From Sphingobacterium daejeonense (GTDB lineage Bacteria; Bacteroidota; Bacteroidia; Sphingobacteriales; Sphingobacteriaceae), in assembly GCF_901472535.1 (NCBI RefSeq), contig NZ_LR590470.1, forward strand, positions 868,001 to 932,000: a stretch of 64,000 bases of DNA, written 5' to 3'. Below the pieces are notes generated by a model. That model saw only the letters and a list, made by a program, of their open reading frames with translations. It searched no databases and was not told the DNA's origin. This document shows positions 45,102 through 53,789 of this stretch, piece after piece (position 1 is the first letter of the stretch; the number at the start of each line of letters is the position of its first letter). The position numbers and the translations under genes are program-made.

Positions 45102-46709
45102 TTAATTGTCATTAATAATAATTTCAGAAGCCATTTCTCCAACATATACGACGGGCGCCATAGTATGTCCGCGATTTACAGCCGGAATGATTGATGCATC
45201 AGCAACCCTTAATCCCTGAATACCTCTCACTTTCAGAGAAGAGTCTACAACGGCTAAAGAATCATTTTCTACGTCACCCATCCGAGCTGTTCCCACCGGA
45301 TGAAAAACTGTGCTGGCTTCGTTTCTAATCAAAGATTCAATAATTTCATCCGTAGCATCCAGTGCCGGATGTGCCAAATATGTGTACGGTTCCAACGATT
45401 CTGTTTTTGTAATTTTCTGTGTATATCGAACTCCCTTTATGAATCGTTCCATATCACTTGAGTCTGAAAAATATCTTGGATTGATTAAAGGAGCATCATA
45501 TGGGTTAGTTGATGCTAATAGTAATTGTCCTCTACTTTTTGGTTGAAGTAGTATTACTGTGACAGAATATCCACTCTGTGCCTGGATGTCTTCAATATTT
45601 GCAAACTCTTTTTCTGTCCCATCTGCGCCGTGGGTATATGTAAAAATTAATTCGAAATCAGCACCTGTTTTTGTCCCGTCACTTGATACAAAACCTGATG
45701 CAACACCTGGATAATAAGACGAAGGTCCAGTTTTATTTTTATACCATTGGTCAATTGCTTCATCACTGAGTGGATTAAAAATAGAATCCTCTATATTTTT
45801 TTCTGAAACAAATTTTAATGTAAACATCAAATGGTCATTCAAGTTTTCACCAACGCCCGGTACGTTTGCAATCACAGGGATTCCAAACTTTTCAAGTTCT
45901 TCACGAGGTCCAACTCCAGATAGCTTCAATAGTTTAGGAGTATTAAAAGTGCCTGCTGAAAGAATGATTTCCTTACTGGCATACATGTTCTGAATCTGAC
46001 CATCAATCTCTACTTCCACACCTATAGCTTTTGTTCCTTCAAACAAAACTTTCCGAACAAAGGCATGAGTAATTATTGTCAGGTTTTCACGCGCTCTTAC
46101 ATCTTCTGTGAGATAACTATCTGCAGGGGTACGCCTGGTATTGTTCTCGTAAATTTTCTGCATTATATCAATTGAATATGGATTTTCTCCTGCATAATCA
46201 CCTATTTCTCCAAAACCGGCTTCTTTGAATCCATTCAATAAAGTATGAACAAAAGGAGTAGGATAGCTGGAATCAGTAAGTTTTACCTTGCCTTTATCTC
46301 CATGATATTTACTTGGTCCAAGATTTGTTTGTTCTATTTTTTGAAACATTTCCAAAGCTTTACTGAAATTCCATCCTTTGGCACCTTGAGCCTCCCAACT
46401 ATCATAATCTTCTTTGGTTCCGCGCACCCATACACCAACATTTATTGCAGACGAACCTCCTACAACTTTTCCTGAAGGGGAATAAATGGAACGATTATTT
46501 AAACCGGTTTGCTCTACTGAAGAATAGGTCCAGTCATAATCCGTTCCTAACACTTTAAAGAAAGCTCCGGGTATTCTGGAAAGCTCGTTCGTATTCTCTC
46601 CACCGGCTTCCAGTAGTAAAACATTTATATGTTCCTTTTCAGTCAGACGAGAAGCAATCACAGGACCAGCGGTTCCTGCACCTACTATTATAAAATCAAA
46701 CTTTTTCAT
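45102..46709 (-). CDS. GMC-family FAD oxidoreductase
   Basis: 535 residues starting MKKFDFIIVGAGTAGPVIAS, the FAD-binding Rossmann motif. Further GMC signatures are LLLEAGG, GKVVGGSSAINVGVWVRG, the second signature SAGTFNTPKLLKLSGVGP, and the C-terminal FHPVGTARMG and VNRGHTMAPVVYV, which hold the catalytic His/Asn pair region. The family oxidises alcohols such as choline or long-chain alcohols. The substrate is not evident. No choline-specific neighbours are present. It is divergent from an HxlR regulator with repeats between them. Length and motifs indicate an intact enzyme. Confidence 0.9.
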   Translation of the reverse strand: MKKFDFIIVGAGTAGPVIASRLTEKEHINVLLLEAGGENTNELSRIPGAFFKVLGTDYDWTYSSVEQTGLNNRSIYSPSGKVVGGSSAINVGVWVRGTKEDYDSWEAQGAKGWNFSKALEMFQKIEQTNLGPSKYHGDKGKVKLTDSSYPTPFVHTLLNGFKEAGFGEIGDYAGENPYSIDIMQKIYENNTRRTPADSYLTEDVRARENLTIITHAFVRKVLFEGTKAIGVEVEIDGQIQNMYASKEIILSAGTFNTPKLLKLSGVGPREELEKFGIPVIANVPGVGENLNDHLMFTLKFVSEKNIEDSIFNPLSDEAIDQWYKNKTGPSSYYPGVASGFVSSDGTKTGADFELIFTYTHGADGTEKEFANIEDIQAQSGYSVTVILLQPKSRGQLLLASTNPYDAPLINPRYFSDSSDMERFIKGVRYTQKITKTESLEPYTYLAHPALDATDEIIESLIRNEASTVFHPVGTARMGDVENDSLAVVDSSLKVRGIQGLRVADASIIPAVNRGHTMAPVVYVGEMASEIIINDN

Positions 46710-46781
46710 AAAATTTATAGTAATTGTATACTATCGTAAAATTAGCTAATTTTGCTTTATATTTGTATGTAGTTAACCAAA

Positions 46782-46808
46782 GGTAAGTAGTTACTTTTTG
46801 GTAAGTAG
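46782..46808. promoter_or_regulatory. Direct repeat between GMC gene and HxlR regulator
   Basis: GGTAAGTAG at 46782-46790 and 46800-46808, 18 bases apart, in the divergent intergenic region and ten bases upstream of the HxlR start. The inverse word gtagttaacc lies just upstream (46769-46778). This suits an HxlR operator. Confidence 0.4.
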
Positions 46809-46817
46809 GATTGTATT

Positions 46818-47168
46818 ATGAACAAAAAAGAAAAAACACATAAGGACTGCGAATTGGGACTTCGTTCTATTCAGGATGCCTTGTATGTCATTAACGGAAG
46901 ATGGAAAATACTGGTGCTTTTCTCCATATTGCACGGAAACAAGCGTTTTAATGAAATAGAACGTAGTCTTCTTAAAATTAATGGAAAGACTTTGGCTAAG
47001 GAGCTGAGAGACCTGGAACAAAATGGGCTGATTACCCGCACTGTATATGACGCCCGACCGGTTATTATAGAATACAATGTAACTGATTATGCCAACACCC
47101 TGATACCCGTTTTTGACGTGCTAATGGATTGGGGAACCAATCATCGGAAGAAAATTATCGGAAATTAG
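46818..47168 (+). CDS. HxlR-family winged-helix regulator
   Basis: 116 residues starting MNKKEKTHKDCELGLRSIQD. The family hallmarks are the N-terminal cysteine (DCELG), INGRWKILVLFSILHGNKRF, the recognition helix in GKTLAKELRDLEQNGLITRT, and the wing YDARPVIIEYNVTDY. HxlR proteins sense electrophiles or oxidants through that cysteine. It is divergent from the GMC oxidoreductase and probably controls it. Confidence 0.85.
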   Translation: MNKKEKTHKDCELGLRSIQDALYVINGRWKILVLFSILHGNKRFNEIERSLLKINGKTLAKELRDLEQNGLITRTVYDARPVIIEYNVTDYANTLIPVFDVLMDWGTNHRKKIIGN

Positions 47169-47172
47169 TAAT

Positions 47173-47802
47173 TTAGACAAGCTCTGTAATCCGGTACATA
47201 CAACGTTGCCCGCCGGAAACAATGTGTTGTACTCTCTCAACTTCAAATTTACTGCCTATAAGTTGTTTGAAGTTTTTAAGTTCACTACGGCAAAAGCCCT
47301 GACATTCGGTAGCGGCCGCACATATAGGACAATGGTTTTCTATTAAAAAGTATTCGCCGCATTTTTCTTTTTTCCATTCTGCCATATAACCCTCTTTGGA
47401 GCGAATCTGGCTCAAACGCTCCAGTCGTTCTTCAATAGTTTGGGCACTTTTTATTTCTTTTTCATAACGCCCGTAAACTTGATTTTCCCTTTCACTTATC
47501 AGTAGATCTAACGCATTGTCGCCTAACAGTTTTTTTACGGACTGCAACAACTCTACCGTGATTTGGGCGTGTGTGTCGGGAAATTTTGATAAACCTTTTA
47601 CACTCAACGAGTAATAGGCAAGAGGTCTGCCTACGCCCTCACTTTTGAAGTTGGTTTTTACTAAGTCGTCCTCTGCCAATTTCAATAAATGCAAACGAAC
47701 GCCCTCTTTGGTAATGCCTAATTCAGTTGCCAAAACCGCTACGGAAATTTCGCCCCGCATTTTCAAAATCATCAATATTCTATCTGCCGCAGATTTTTTC
47801 AT
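47173..47802 (-). CDS. SufR-like transcriptional regulator with cysteine-rich C-terminus
   Basis: 209 residues starting MKKSAADRILMILKMRGEIS. An N-terminal DeoR/ArsR-type winged helix (ISVAVLATELGITKEGVRLH) is followed by a helical middle region. A C-terminal cysteine set follows: EKCGEYFLIENHCPICAAAT, ECQGFCRSEL and GGQRCMYRI. The layout resembles SufR-type Fe-S sensing repressors. It is divergent from aldehyde dehydrogenase, and a perfect inverted repeat lies in the target promoter. Iron-sulfur binding is inferred, not shown. Confidence 0.7.
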   Translation of the reverse strand: MKKSAADRILMILKMRGEISVAVLATELGITKEGVRLHLLKLAEDDLVKTNFKSEGVGRPLAYYSLSVKGLSKFPDTHAQITVELLQSVKKLLGDNALDLLISERENQVYGRYEKEIKSAQTIEERLERLSQIRSKEGYMAEWKKEKCGEYFLIENHCPICAAATECQGFCRSELKNFKQLIGSKFEVERVQHIVSGGQRCMYRITELV

Positions 47803-47909
47803 TTCTCAATAAAAAGGTTGTTTTATTATTCCAGTACAAAGGTATAAAAAAATACTTAGCGGCTATTTTTCATGCTATTTTCATATTACAAGATGGATGG
47901 TTACTTCAA

Positions 47910-47966
47910 GGATAGTTAATAAAAAAAGCAATAACTTGTTTTATTAACTATCCCGCTTTACCTTTG
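47910..47966 (+). promoter_or_regulatory. Promoter with embedded 15-bp operator for the aldehyde dehydrogenase operon
   Basis: TTG 47936-47938 and TACCTTTG 47959-47966 are 20 bases apart and match the Bacteroidota promoter consensus. A perfect 15-bp inverted repeat, GGATAGTTAATAAAA 47910-47924 and TTTTATTAACTATCC 47939-47953, surrounds the -33 element and fills the spacer. Binding there should block transcription. Confidence 0.7.
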
Positions 47967-48038
47967 TCGCAGAATTTAATAACAATAAAAAGAAAAAGTA
48001 ACCATTCTATTTATATCATCCATAAAATTTTGATAATA

Positions 48039-49490
48039 ATGACAATCAAGAGAAAATATGATAAATTGTTCATTGGGGGCGAATGGATTGCTTCCGAAGG
48101 AAACAACGTGTTAGAGCTGCATAGCCAACACGACCAATCTGTAACGGGAAGCATTGTATTGGCAACGCAGGCTGATATTGACAAAGCGGTTGCGATGGCA
48201 AAGAAAGCCTTTGACAGTGGCGTTTGGACAAACAAAAGCGTACAGGAAAGAATTGATTTGCTGAAAATCTTTGACGAACTGCACATCAGCCATGCCAAAG
48301 AGCTTGCCGAACTAGTAACTTCCGAAAACGGTATTCCTATTTTCCATACACTTGGATTGCAGGGCTACTTAACCTATCAGACACAGGCTTTCATCCACGC
48401 TGCCGAAAATTTTGGCTGGGAAGTAAAACAGAGCGAAACGCCAAACGGTGGGGCTACATTGGTACGCAGGGAAGCCGTAGGCGTAGTAGCGGCAGTTATT
48501 CCGTGGAACGTACCGCAACAAGCCTCATTGGTAAAAATCGTTCCCGCATTGCTGGCAGGTTGTACGGTGATTTTAAAACCTACACCCGAAACCACCCTGA
48601 ACGCTTACGCATTGGGCGAACTCTTTAACGAAGCAGGTTTGCCAAAAGGCGTATTAAGCATTCTGCCTGCCGACAGGGAAGTAAGCCAATACCTAGTAAG
48701 CCATCCCGATATTGATAAGATTGCCTTTACAGGTTCTACCAAAGCGGGGCAAACAATCGCTTCCATTGCAGGCAGCCAGATGAAAAGGGTTAGCTTGGAA
48801 TTGGGCGGAAAATCCGCAGCCATTGTACTGGAAGATGCCGACCCTAAAATTGTTGCAGAGGGCATTAAGTACAAAACATTTTTGAGCAACGGACAGGTTT
48901 GTATTGGACTCACTCGCATACTTGTTCCCGAAACACGCTACAAAGAAATTACAGAAGCATTAGCTGAAATGGTCGGCGGTTTGAAAGTAGGCGACCCTAC
49001 CAAAGAAGATACCTATGTAGGGCCATTGTTCAACGAAGTGCAATTCAACAAAGTGCAAGGTTACATTCAATCCGGCATTGATGAAGGCGCAAAAGTATTA
49101 ACAGGCGGAGTGGGCAAATCCAAAGGTAAAGAGTTTGAAAAAGGCTTTTATGTAAAACCTACGTTATTTGTAAATGCAAACAACAATATGAAGATAGCAA
49201 GGGAAGAAATTTTCGGGCCTGTTATTGCAGCTATTCCCTATAAAACGCTTGACGAAGCCATAGAAACTGCCAACGACACCGACTACGGCTTGAGCGGTGG
49301 CGTGTTCACTGCCGACCCCGAAAAAGGAATTGAAGTGGCACGGAAAATCAAGACAGGCACGATAGGCATTAACCTTGCAGCACCCGGTTTTAATGACCCC
49401 TTTGGCGGTTACAAACAAAGCGGTATAGGACGTGAATTTGGAGTTTATGGCCTCAATTCATTTACAGAGTTAAAAGCACTTGCTTACTAA
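48039..49490 (+). CDS. NAD(P)-dependent aldehyde dehydrogenase
   Basis: 483 residues from the ATG at 48039 (MTIKRKYDKLFIGGEWIASE). An earlier in-frame ATG at 47964 overlaps the -7 promoter element and is rejected. Motifs include the Rossmann-type VIPWNVPQQASLVKIVPALL, FTGSTKAGQ, the glutamate loop LELGGKSAA and the catalytic cysteine in GQVCIGLTRI. It oxidises aldehydes to acids. The specific substrate is unknown. It opens an operon of redox genes running rightward to about 56.4 kb and is controlled by the operator just upstream. Confidence 0.9.
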   Translation: MTIKRKYDKLFIGGEWIASEGNNVLELHSQHDQSVTGSIVLATQADIDKAVAMAKKAFDSGVWTNKSVQERIDLLKIFDELHISHAKELAELVTSENGIPIFHTLGLQGYLTYQTQAFIHAAENFGWEVKQSETPNGGATLVRREAVGVVAAVIPWNVPQQASLVKIVPALLAGCTVILKPTPETTLNAYALGELFNEAGLPKGVLSILPADREVSQYLVSHPDIDKIAFTGSTKAGQTIASIAGSQMKRVSLELGGKSAAIVLEDADPKIVAEGIKYKTFLSNGQVCIGLTRILVPETRYKEITEALAEMVGGLKVGDPTKEDTYVGPLFNEVQFNKVQGYIQSGIDEGAKVLTGGVGKSKGKEFEKGFYVKPTLFVNANNNMKIAREEIFGPVIAAIPYKTLDEAIETANDTDYGLSGGVFTADPEKGIEVARKIKTGTIGINLAAPGFNDPFGGYKQSGIGREFGVYGLNSFTELKALAY

Positions 49491-49636
49491 GGTAAAGACA
49501 TATATTCCCCATAGTTAGCGCTATAGGCTATTGTTAAATTCTTTACCAGTTTGTACAGCAAACCGCATTAACCGGAACAGGCTTAATGCTTTTGAATCCT
49601 TGAAATATTATTTCACAAACAAAAAATACAATTATT

Positions 49637-50260
49637 ATGAGCTACACATTGCCTGAGTTACCTTACGCCTACGATGCGTTAGAACCTCATTTCGACAAGG
49701 AAACGATGACTATTCATCACACACGCCACCACCAAGCCTATGTAGATAATCTGAATAAGGCTATTGGCGAAAAAGGATTGGAAGAAGAAACATTGGAAGA
49801 TGTTTTAAAAACAATCAGCAAGTATAGTCCGGCTATACGCAATAATGGAGGTGGACATTATAACCATACTTTGTTTTGGGAAACGTTGTCCCCGACACCT
49901 AAAACCGAACCTGAAGGGAAATTGGCGGAAGAAATAAAAACCGTTTTCGGAGGTCTTGATGAATTGAAAGCACAAATAAAACAAGCAGGATTAGGGCAAT
50001 TTGGTTCGGGCTGGGCGTGGTTGTTTGTGAAGTATAACGGCACAATCGGTATTGCGGCTACAGCTAACCAGGATAATCCTTTAATGGACACAAACATAAC
50101 TAATCAGGGCTATCCCATTTTGGGCGTGGATGTTTGGGAACACGCTTATTACCTGAAATACCAAAACAAACGAGCCGACTATTTAGATGCTTTCTGGTCT
50201 GTATTGGATTGGAGTTCAGTTGAGAAAAAATATGCGGAAGCTCTTGCAAAGGTTAAGTAA
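49637..50260 (+). CDS. sodA: Fe/Mn superoxide dismutase
   Basis: 207 residues starting MSYTLPELPYAYDALEPHFD. The metal ligands are visible: His in MTIHHTRHHQAYV, His in GHYNHTLFW, and Asp and His in DVWEHAYYLKYQ. No signal peptide is present, so it is cytoplasmic. Fe and Mn forms cannot be separated safely by eye. It lies about 145 bases after aldehyde dehydrogenase, so it may have its own promoter, but it is in the same redox block. Confidence 0.92.
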   Translation: MSYTLPELPYAYDALEPHFDKETMTIHHTRHHQAYVDNLNKAIGEKGLEEETLEDVLKTISKYSPAIRNNGGGHYNHTLFWETLSPTPKTEPEGKLAEEIKTVFGGLDELKAQIKQAGLGQFGSGWAWLFVKYNGTIGIAATANQDNPLMDTNITNQGYPILGVDVWEHAYYLKYQNKRADYLDAFWSVLDWSSVEKKYAEALAKVK

Positions 50261-50352
50261 TTTCTTTCATTCTTATCTAAGTTCGGCTTTTCCTTATTGA
50301 TATGGAAAAGTCGAAACTTCAGAAACAAACAGCAAATACGTATTAGTATATA

Positions 50353-51018
50353 ATGAGAATAACATTCCTTATAACCCTCGTTTCAATTTTTATAGCAATG
50401 GATGTAGTTAATGCACAAGATATACACCCGCCACCCGTACAAAATCCTCCCGTAATAGTGGAAGGGATGTTCAGCGATAAAGGTTTACTTTTTCAAGCCG
50501 TCGTGCAGAAAAAATTTGTAAGTGCCCCTAAATTCGGCTTTTTGGCTGTAAGTGAAGCTATTGGACAATGGGATGACAAAGAACAAGATGGATACCAGGC
50601 ACAGGGAAATATAACTTATGAATTGACCAAGGGGTTCAGCCTGATGGGTGGATTTCATATGTCATCTGAAATCAGCATAAGGCCCGCTTTGGGAGCGTTG
50701 TACGTATATTCCAAGGAAGATTTTTTCATTATGTTGAATCCTCGTTATTATATAGATGATATCGGGAATATAGAAGGTTTCATGATGGGCGAATACAAAC
50801 CTAAAATATCCGATAAATGGCGGTTTTATTCGAGGGTACAAGGTGTTTATTGCTTTACTGCAGATGGTGGTGCTCACAATATAAGCTATGCCAGGGCAAG
50901 AGTGGGTTTAGGCTATAAGGAATTTGCATTCGGAGTGGCAGGAAACTTTGAATTTTACGGACCCAAAAAAATTAACGAAAACAGCTTTGGAGTTTTCATT
51001 AATGTAGCACTTTTTTAA
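50353..51018 (+). CDS. Exported beta-rich protein, probably outer membrane
   Basis: 221 residues starting MRITFLITLVSIFIAMDVVN, with a signal peptide. The mature part alternates hydrophobic and polar residues in short strands (FFIMLNPRYYIDDIGNIEGF, ARARVGLGYKEFAFGVAGNF) and ends with phenylalanine, as outer membrane barrels do. The family is not recognised. It is directly followed by the DUF2480 gene, two bases after its stop. Confidence 0.6.
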   Translation: MRITFLITLVSIFIAMDVVNAQDIHPPPVQNPPVIVEGMFSDKGLLFQAVVQKKFVSAPKFGFLAVSEAIGQWDDKEQDGYQAQGNITYELTKGFSLMGGFHMSSEISIRPALGALYVYSKEDFFIMLNPRYYIDDIGNIEGFMMGEYKPKISDKWRFYSRVQGVYCFTADGGAHNISYARARVGLGYKEFAFGVAGNFEFYGPKKINENSFGVFINVALF

Positions 51019-51019
51019 A

Positions 51020-51526
51020 ATGGAAAACGGCAATTTTATAAATAAAGTCGAAGCATCGGGAATTGTTGCTCTTGATTTGATAGACTATAAAACCGAATTG
51101 GAAATCATCGAGTTTGACATAAAAACTTTGCTTTTTATGGAAATGATTGTCAAAGAAAAAGAGTTTCGGGCTTCCTTATCCGATATTGATTTATCAATGT
51201 ATAAAGAAAAAGCCGTGGCATTTGTGTGTTCTGTCGATGCTATTATTCCCCCTTGGGTGTATATGGTTTTGGCAGATGTGTTTCACGGTAATGCCGCTTA
51301 TTTTGATTTCAAAGATGCGGCTGGCGTGGCATTGGATTTATGGAAGAAAAATCTAACCGAAGCCGACTTGTCAACCTACCAAGATAAAAAAATAGTAGTG
51401 AGGGCAAGACCTGATATTCCCCCGGCACTCTACATTATGGCTACCGCTCTGCTCAAACCATTGGTAAAAACGCTGATGTACGGGGAAATCGGATTGCCAA
51501 AAGTGATTTACAAAAAACAAGTATAA
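51020..51526 (+). CDS. DUF2480 family protein
   Basis: 168 residues starting MENGNFINKVEASGIVALDL. IDYKTELEIIEFDIKTLLFM, SVDAIIPPWVYMVLADVF and TALLKPLVKTLMYGEIGLPK match the Bacteroidota DUF2480 family, of unknown function. It is cytoplasmic with no membrane segment. It sits two bases after one gene and two bases before the next, so it is firmly part of the operon. Confidence 0.75.
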   Translation: MENGNFINKVEASGIVALDLIDYKTELEIIEFDIKTLLFMEMIVKEKEFRASLSDIDLSMYKEKAVAFVCSVDAIIPPWVYMVLADVFHGNAAYFDFKDAAGVALDLWKKNLTEADLSTYQDKKIVVRARPDIPPALYIMATALLKPLVKTLMYGEIGLPKVIYKKQV

Positions 51527-51528
51527 TA

Positions 51529-52083
51529 ATGAAAGTATTGATATTTAACGGTGCATTGGAAAGACGGGAAAACTCTACTTCTGAACGCCTGTCCCAGCAC
51601 CTCATCAAACAGCTTAATGAACTCGGGTCGGAAGCTAATGTGTTTAACATTGCAGATGGCGGCATACCCCTGTTTGATGTTACGCTGAGAAACACTCCCC
51701 ATTCGGTAGAATTGATGAACATCCTATTTCGTGAAGCAGATGTACACATTTGGCTTACACCGCTGTATCACGGCAGTATGACAGGCGTAATGAAAAACTG
51801 CCTGGATTGGTTGGAGTACAGTTCCAAACTCCCCGCCCCTTATCTGACAGGAAAAGTAATTGGCCTGGTATGTTGGGCTGACGGTGTGCAGGCAATGCAG
51901 GGCATTAACGCAATGGACGCGGTGGCTAAAGCATTAAGGGCCTGGACGGTTCCTTTGAGTGTGCCGATACAGCGCAGCGAATTGTTTGATGAAAACGGAA
52001 ACATCAATGCAAAATACCAGGAACGCTTTGAAAAGTTATTACAACTTATGGCGCAAGCCCCTGTGAATACCGAAAAAAATTAA
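51529..52083 (+). CDS. NADPH-dependent FMN reductase-type oxidoreductase
   Basis: 184 residues starting MKVLIFNGALERRENSTSER, a flavodoxin-like fold. The FMN-binding block LTPLYHGSMTGVMKNCLDWL matches the P-x-Y-x-S-x-x-G-x-x-K-N-x-x-D motif of the family. It would reduce flavins, quinones or azo compounds. The substrate is unknown. It starts two bases after the DUF2480 gene. Confidence 0.8.
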   Translation: MKVLIFNGALERRENSTSERLSQHLIKQLNELGSEANVFNIADGGIPLFDVTLRNTPHSVELMNILFREADVHIWLTPLYHGSMTGVMKNCLDWLEYSSKLPAPYLTGKVIGLVCWADGVQAMQGINAMDAVAKALRAWTVPLSVPIQRSELFDENGNINAKYQERFEKLLQLMAQAPVNTEKN

Positions 52084-52102
52084 AAACTCAAAAATCTTAG
52101 TT

Positions 52103-53002
52103 ATGGCAAAAATACTCATTGCAGGCGGAACAGGGCTGATTGGTCAAGCACTTTCTAAATTATTGAAAGAAGAAGGATTTGAAGTGGCTGTGCTGTCACG
52201 CAGTCCTCAAGAAAATCAGTTTTACTGGAATCCCGAACAAAACGAAATTGAAAAAGCGGCATTTGAAAACACAGAAATCATCATCAACCTTGCGGGCGAA
52301 AGCGTTTCCAAAACGTGGACAAAAGAGTACAAAGAACGTATCCTGAACAGCCGTGTGGACACGGTAGCGCTGCTCCTTGAAAAAGCAAAGCAATATAATT
52401 GCAAACCGAAAGCCTTTATTTCCTCATCGGCGGCGGGTATTTATGGTGCGGTAACTTCCGATAAGATTTTTAAGGAAAGTGATGCGGCAGGGGATGGTTT
52501 CCTGGCGGAAGTCTGTAAAGTGTGGGAAGAAAAAATCTTCTCATTTGAAAAGCTTGGAACCCGTGTTGTAGCATTGCGGATTACAACCGTATTGTCAAAG
52601 AACGGCGGTGCGCTGTCGGGAATGCTGCCCAGGACAGAACAGGGTGTTAGCACACAGGCAGGCAACGGTAAACATTACGTGTCGTGGATACATATTGACG
52701 ATATGTGCCGGATGTTCCTATTTGCGGTTCAAAATTCCGTTAGCGGAGCTTTTAATGCCGTTTCGCCCGAATACGTAACCAATGAAACGTTCGCAAAGAC
52801 ACTTTCGGAAGTCATAGGTGTACCTGTTTCGACACCTGCGCCTCCTGAATCTGTTTTGAAAGAAGCATTGGGTGAAATGAGCACTCTGGTGTTAAACGGT
52901 TCTCGTGTTTCTTCCGAAAAAATTCGCCAGGCAGGATTTGTGTTTCAATTCCCAAATTTGAAAGAGGCATTGGAAAATCTTGTAAAATCTGAAATAATCT
53001 AA
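52103..53002 (+). CDS. TIGR01777-type NAD-dependent epimerase-like protein
   Basis: 299 residues starting MAKILIAGGTGLIGQALSKL, with a Rossmann motif at the N-terminus. ISSSAAGIYGAVT, LRITTVLSKNGGALSGMLP and HYVSWIHIDDMCRMF match the extended short-chain reductase subgroup TIGR01777 (YfcH-like), whose function is not settled. It lies in the operon 20 bases after the FMN reductase-type gene. Confidence 0.85.
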   Translation: MAKILIAGGTGLIGQALSKLLKEEGFEVAVLSRSPQENQFYWNPEQNEIEKAAFENTEIIINLAGESVSKTWTKEYKERILNSRVDTVALLLEKAKQYNCKPKAFISSSAAGIYGAVTSDKIFKESDAAGDGFLAEVCKVWEEKIFSFEKLGTRVVALRITTVLSKNGGALSGMLPRTEQGVSTQAGNGKHYVSWIHIDDMCRMFLFAVQNSVSGAFNAVSPEYVTNETFAKTLSEVIGVPVSTPAPPESVLKEALGEMSTLVLNGSRVSSEKIRQAGFVFQFPNLKEALENLVKSEII

Positions 53003-53014
53003 GCTAAAGATGAA

Positions 53015-53293
53015 ATGAATTTATTGCAAACATTGCGATATACCGCCATTGCAGAGGGTATTTCATATTTGACTTTTGCTCTTACAATGCCACTAAAATA
53101 CGTTTGGGAAATCAGGTTGCCTAATTATATAGTAGGACAAATACACGGTGTTTTATTTCTTGTGTTTTGTTCGCTTGTTATTCTTGCTGCATTCAGATTC
53201 AAATGGAAGGCAGGAAAAACTCTTATTCTGCTGTTATCATCAATAATTCCTTTCGGAACATTTTGGTCAGAGCGGAAATATCTGCGTGTATAA
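53015..53293 (+). CDS. DUF3817 membrane protein
   Basis: 92 residues starting MNLLQTLRYTAIAEGISYLT, with three membrane helices and the typical PLKY/GQIHGVLFLVFC elements of DUF3817. The function is unknown. It is in the operon, 12 bases after the epimerase-like gene. Confidence 0.75.
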   Translation: MNLLQTLRYTAIAEGISYLTFALTMPLKYVWEIRLPNYIVGQIHGVLFLVFCSLVILAAFRFKWKAGKTLILLLSSIIPFGTFWSERKYLRV

Positions 53294-53308
53294 CAAAATT
53301 TAATTTTT

Positions 53309-53695
53309 ATGAAAAGAAGAATGAAAAAGAACAAAATCATTTATTGGACGGCAACCGTTTTAATGTTGCTTACCGGAGTTTCAACAGCCCCAATGTATTT
53401 TACTAACCCAATGTTTGCCGAAGCATTTCGCCATTTGGGTTATCCTGACTATTTCAGAATAGAGTTAGGCATATTCAAAATAATTGGTGCAATTGTTTTG
53501 GTGTTACCAATGATACCGACAAAATTCAAAGAATGGGCTTATGTAGGTTTTGGTATCATATTTATTTCTGCATTTATAGCACATTTAACAGTGGACAAAA
53601 ACGCAGGAGCAATTTTCCCTCTCGTACCATTGACATTTTTGGTAGTGTCTTACGTCTATTTTCATAAGAACAGCAAAATAGATTATGCAAAATAA
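53309..53695 (+). CDS. DoxX-like membrane protein
   Basis: 128 residues starting MKRRMKKNKIIYWTATVLML (possibly MKKNK at 53321), with four membrane helices. FRHLGYPDYFRIELGIFKII matches the DoxX-like group common in Bacteroidota. Such proteins are linked to redox balance in the membrane, but the exact role is unclear. It overlaps the next small gene by 11 bases. Confidence 0.75.
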   Translation: MKRRMKKNKIIYWTATVLMLLTGVSTAPMYFTNPMFAEAFRHLGYPDYFRIELGIFKIIGAIVLVLPMIPTKFKEWAYVGFGIIFISAFIAHLTVDKNAGAIFPLVPLTFLVVSYVYFHKNSKIDYAK

Positions 53696-53789
53696 TTCAC
53701 GAAGAAGTTTTTTAGGTATGCTGTCATTGACTGCAATATCAGCATTGGGCTTACCTAAATTCAGTTTCGCAAACATTTACTTTCAATGA
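53685..53789 (+). CDS. Twin-arginine leader-like peptide, probably the detached start of pirin
   Basis: A 34-residue frame beginning MQNNSRRSFLGMLSLTAISA. The RRSFLG motif and the following hydrophobic stretch are a Tat signal, ending LPKFSFANIYFQ. Its stop overlaps the ATG of the pirin gene (ATGA). A single missing base near 53780 would fuse the two, giving an exported pirin. Whether it is a separate peptide or a split leader is open. Confidence 0.5.
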   Translation: MQNNSRRSFLGMLSLTAISALGLPKFSFANIYFQ

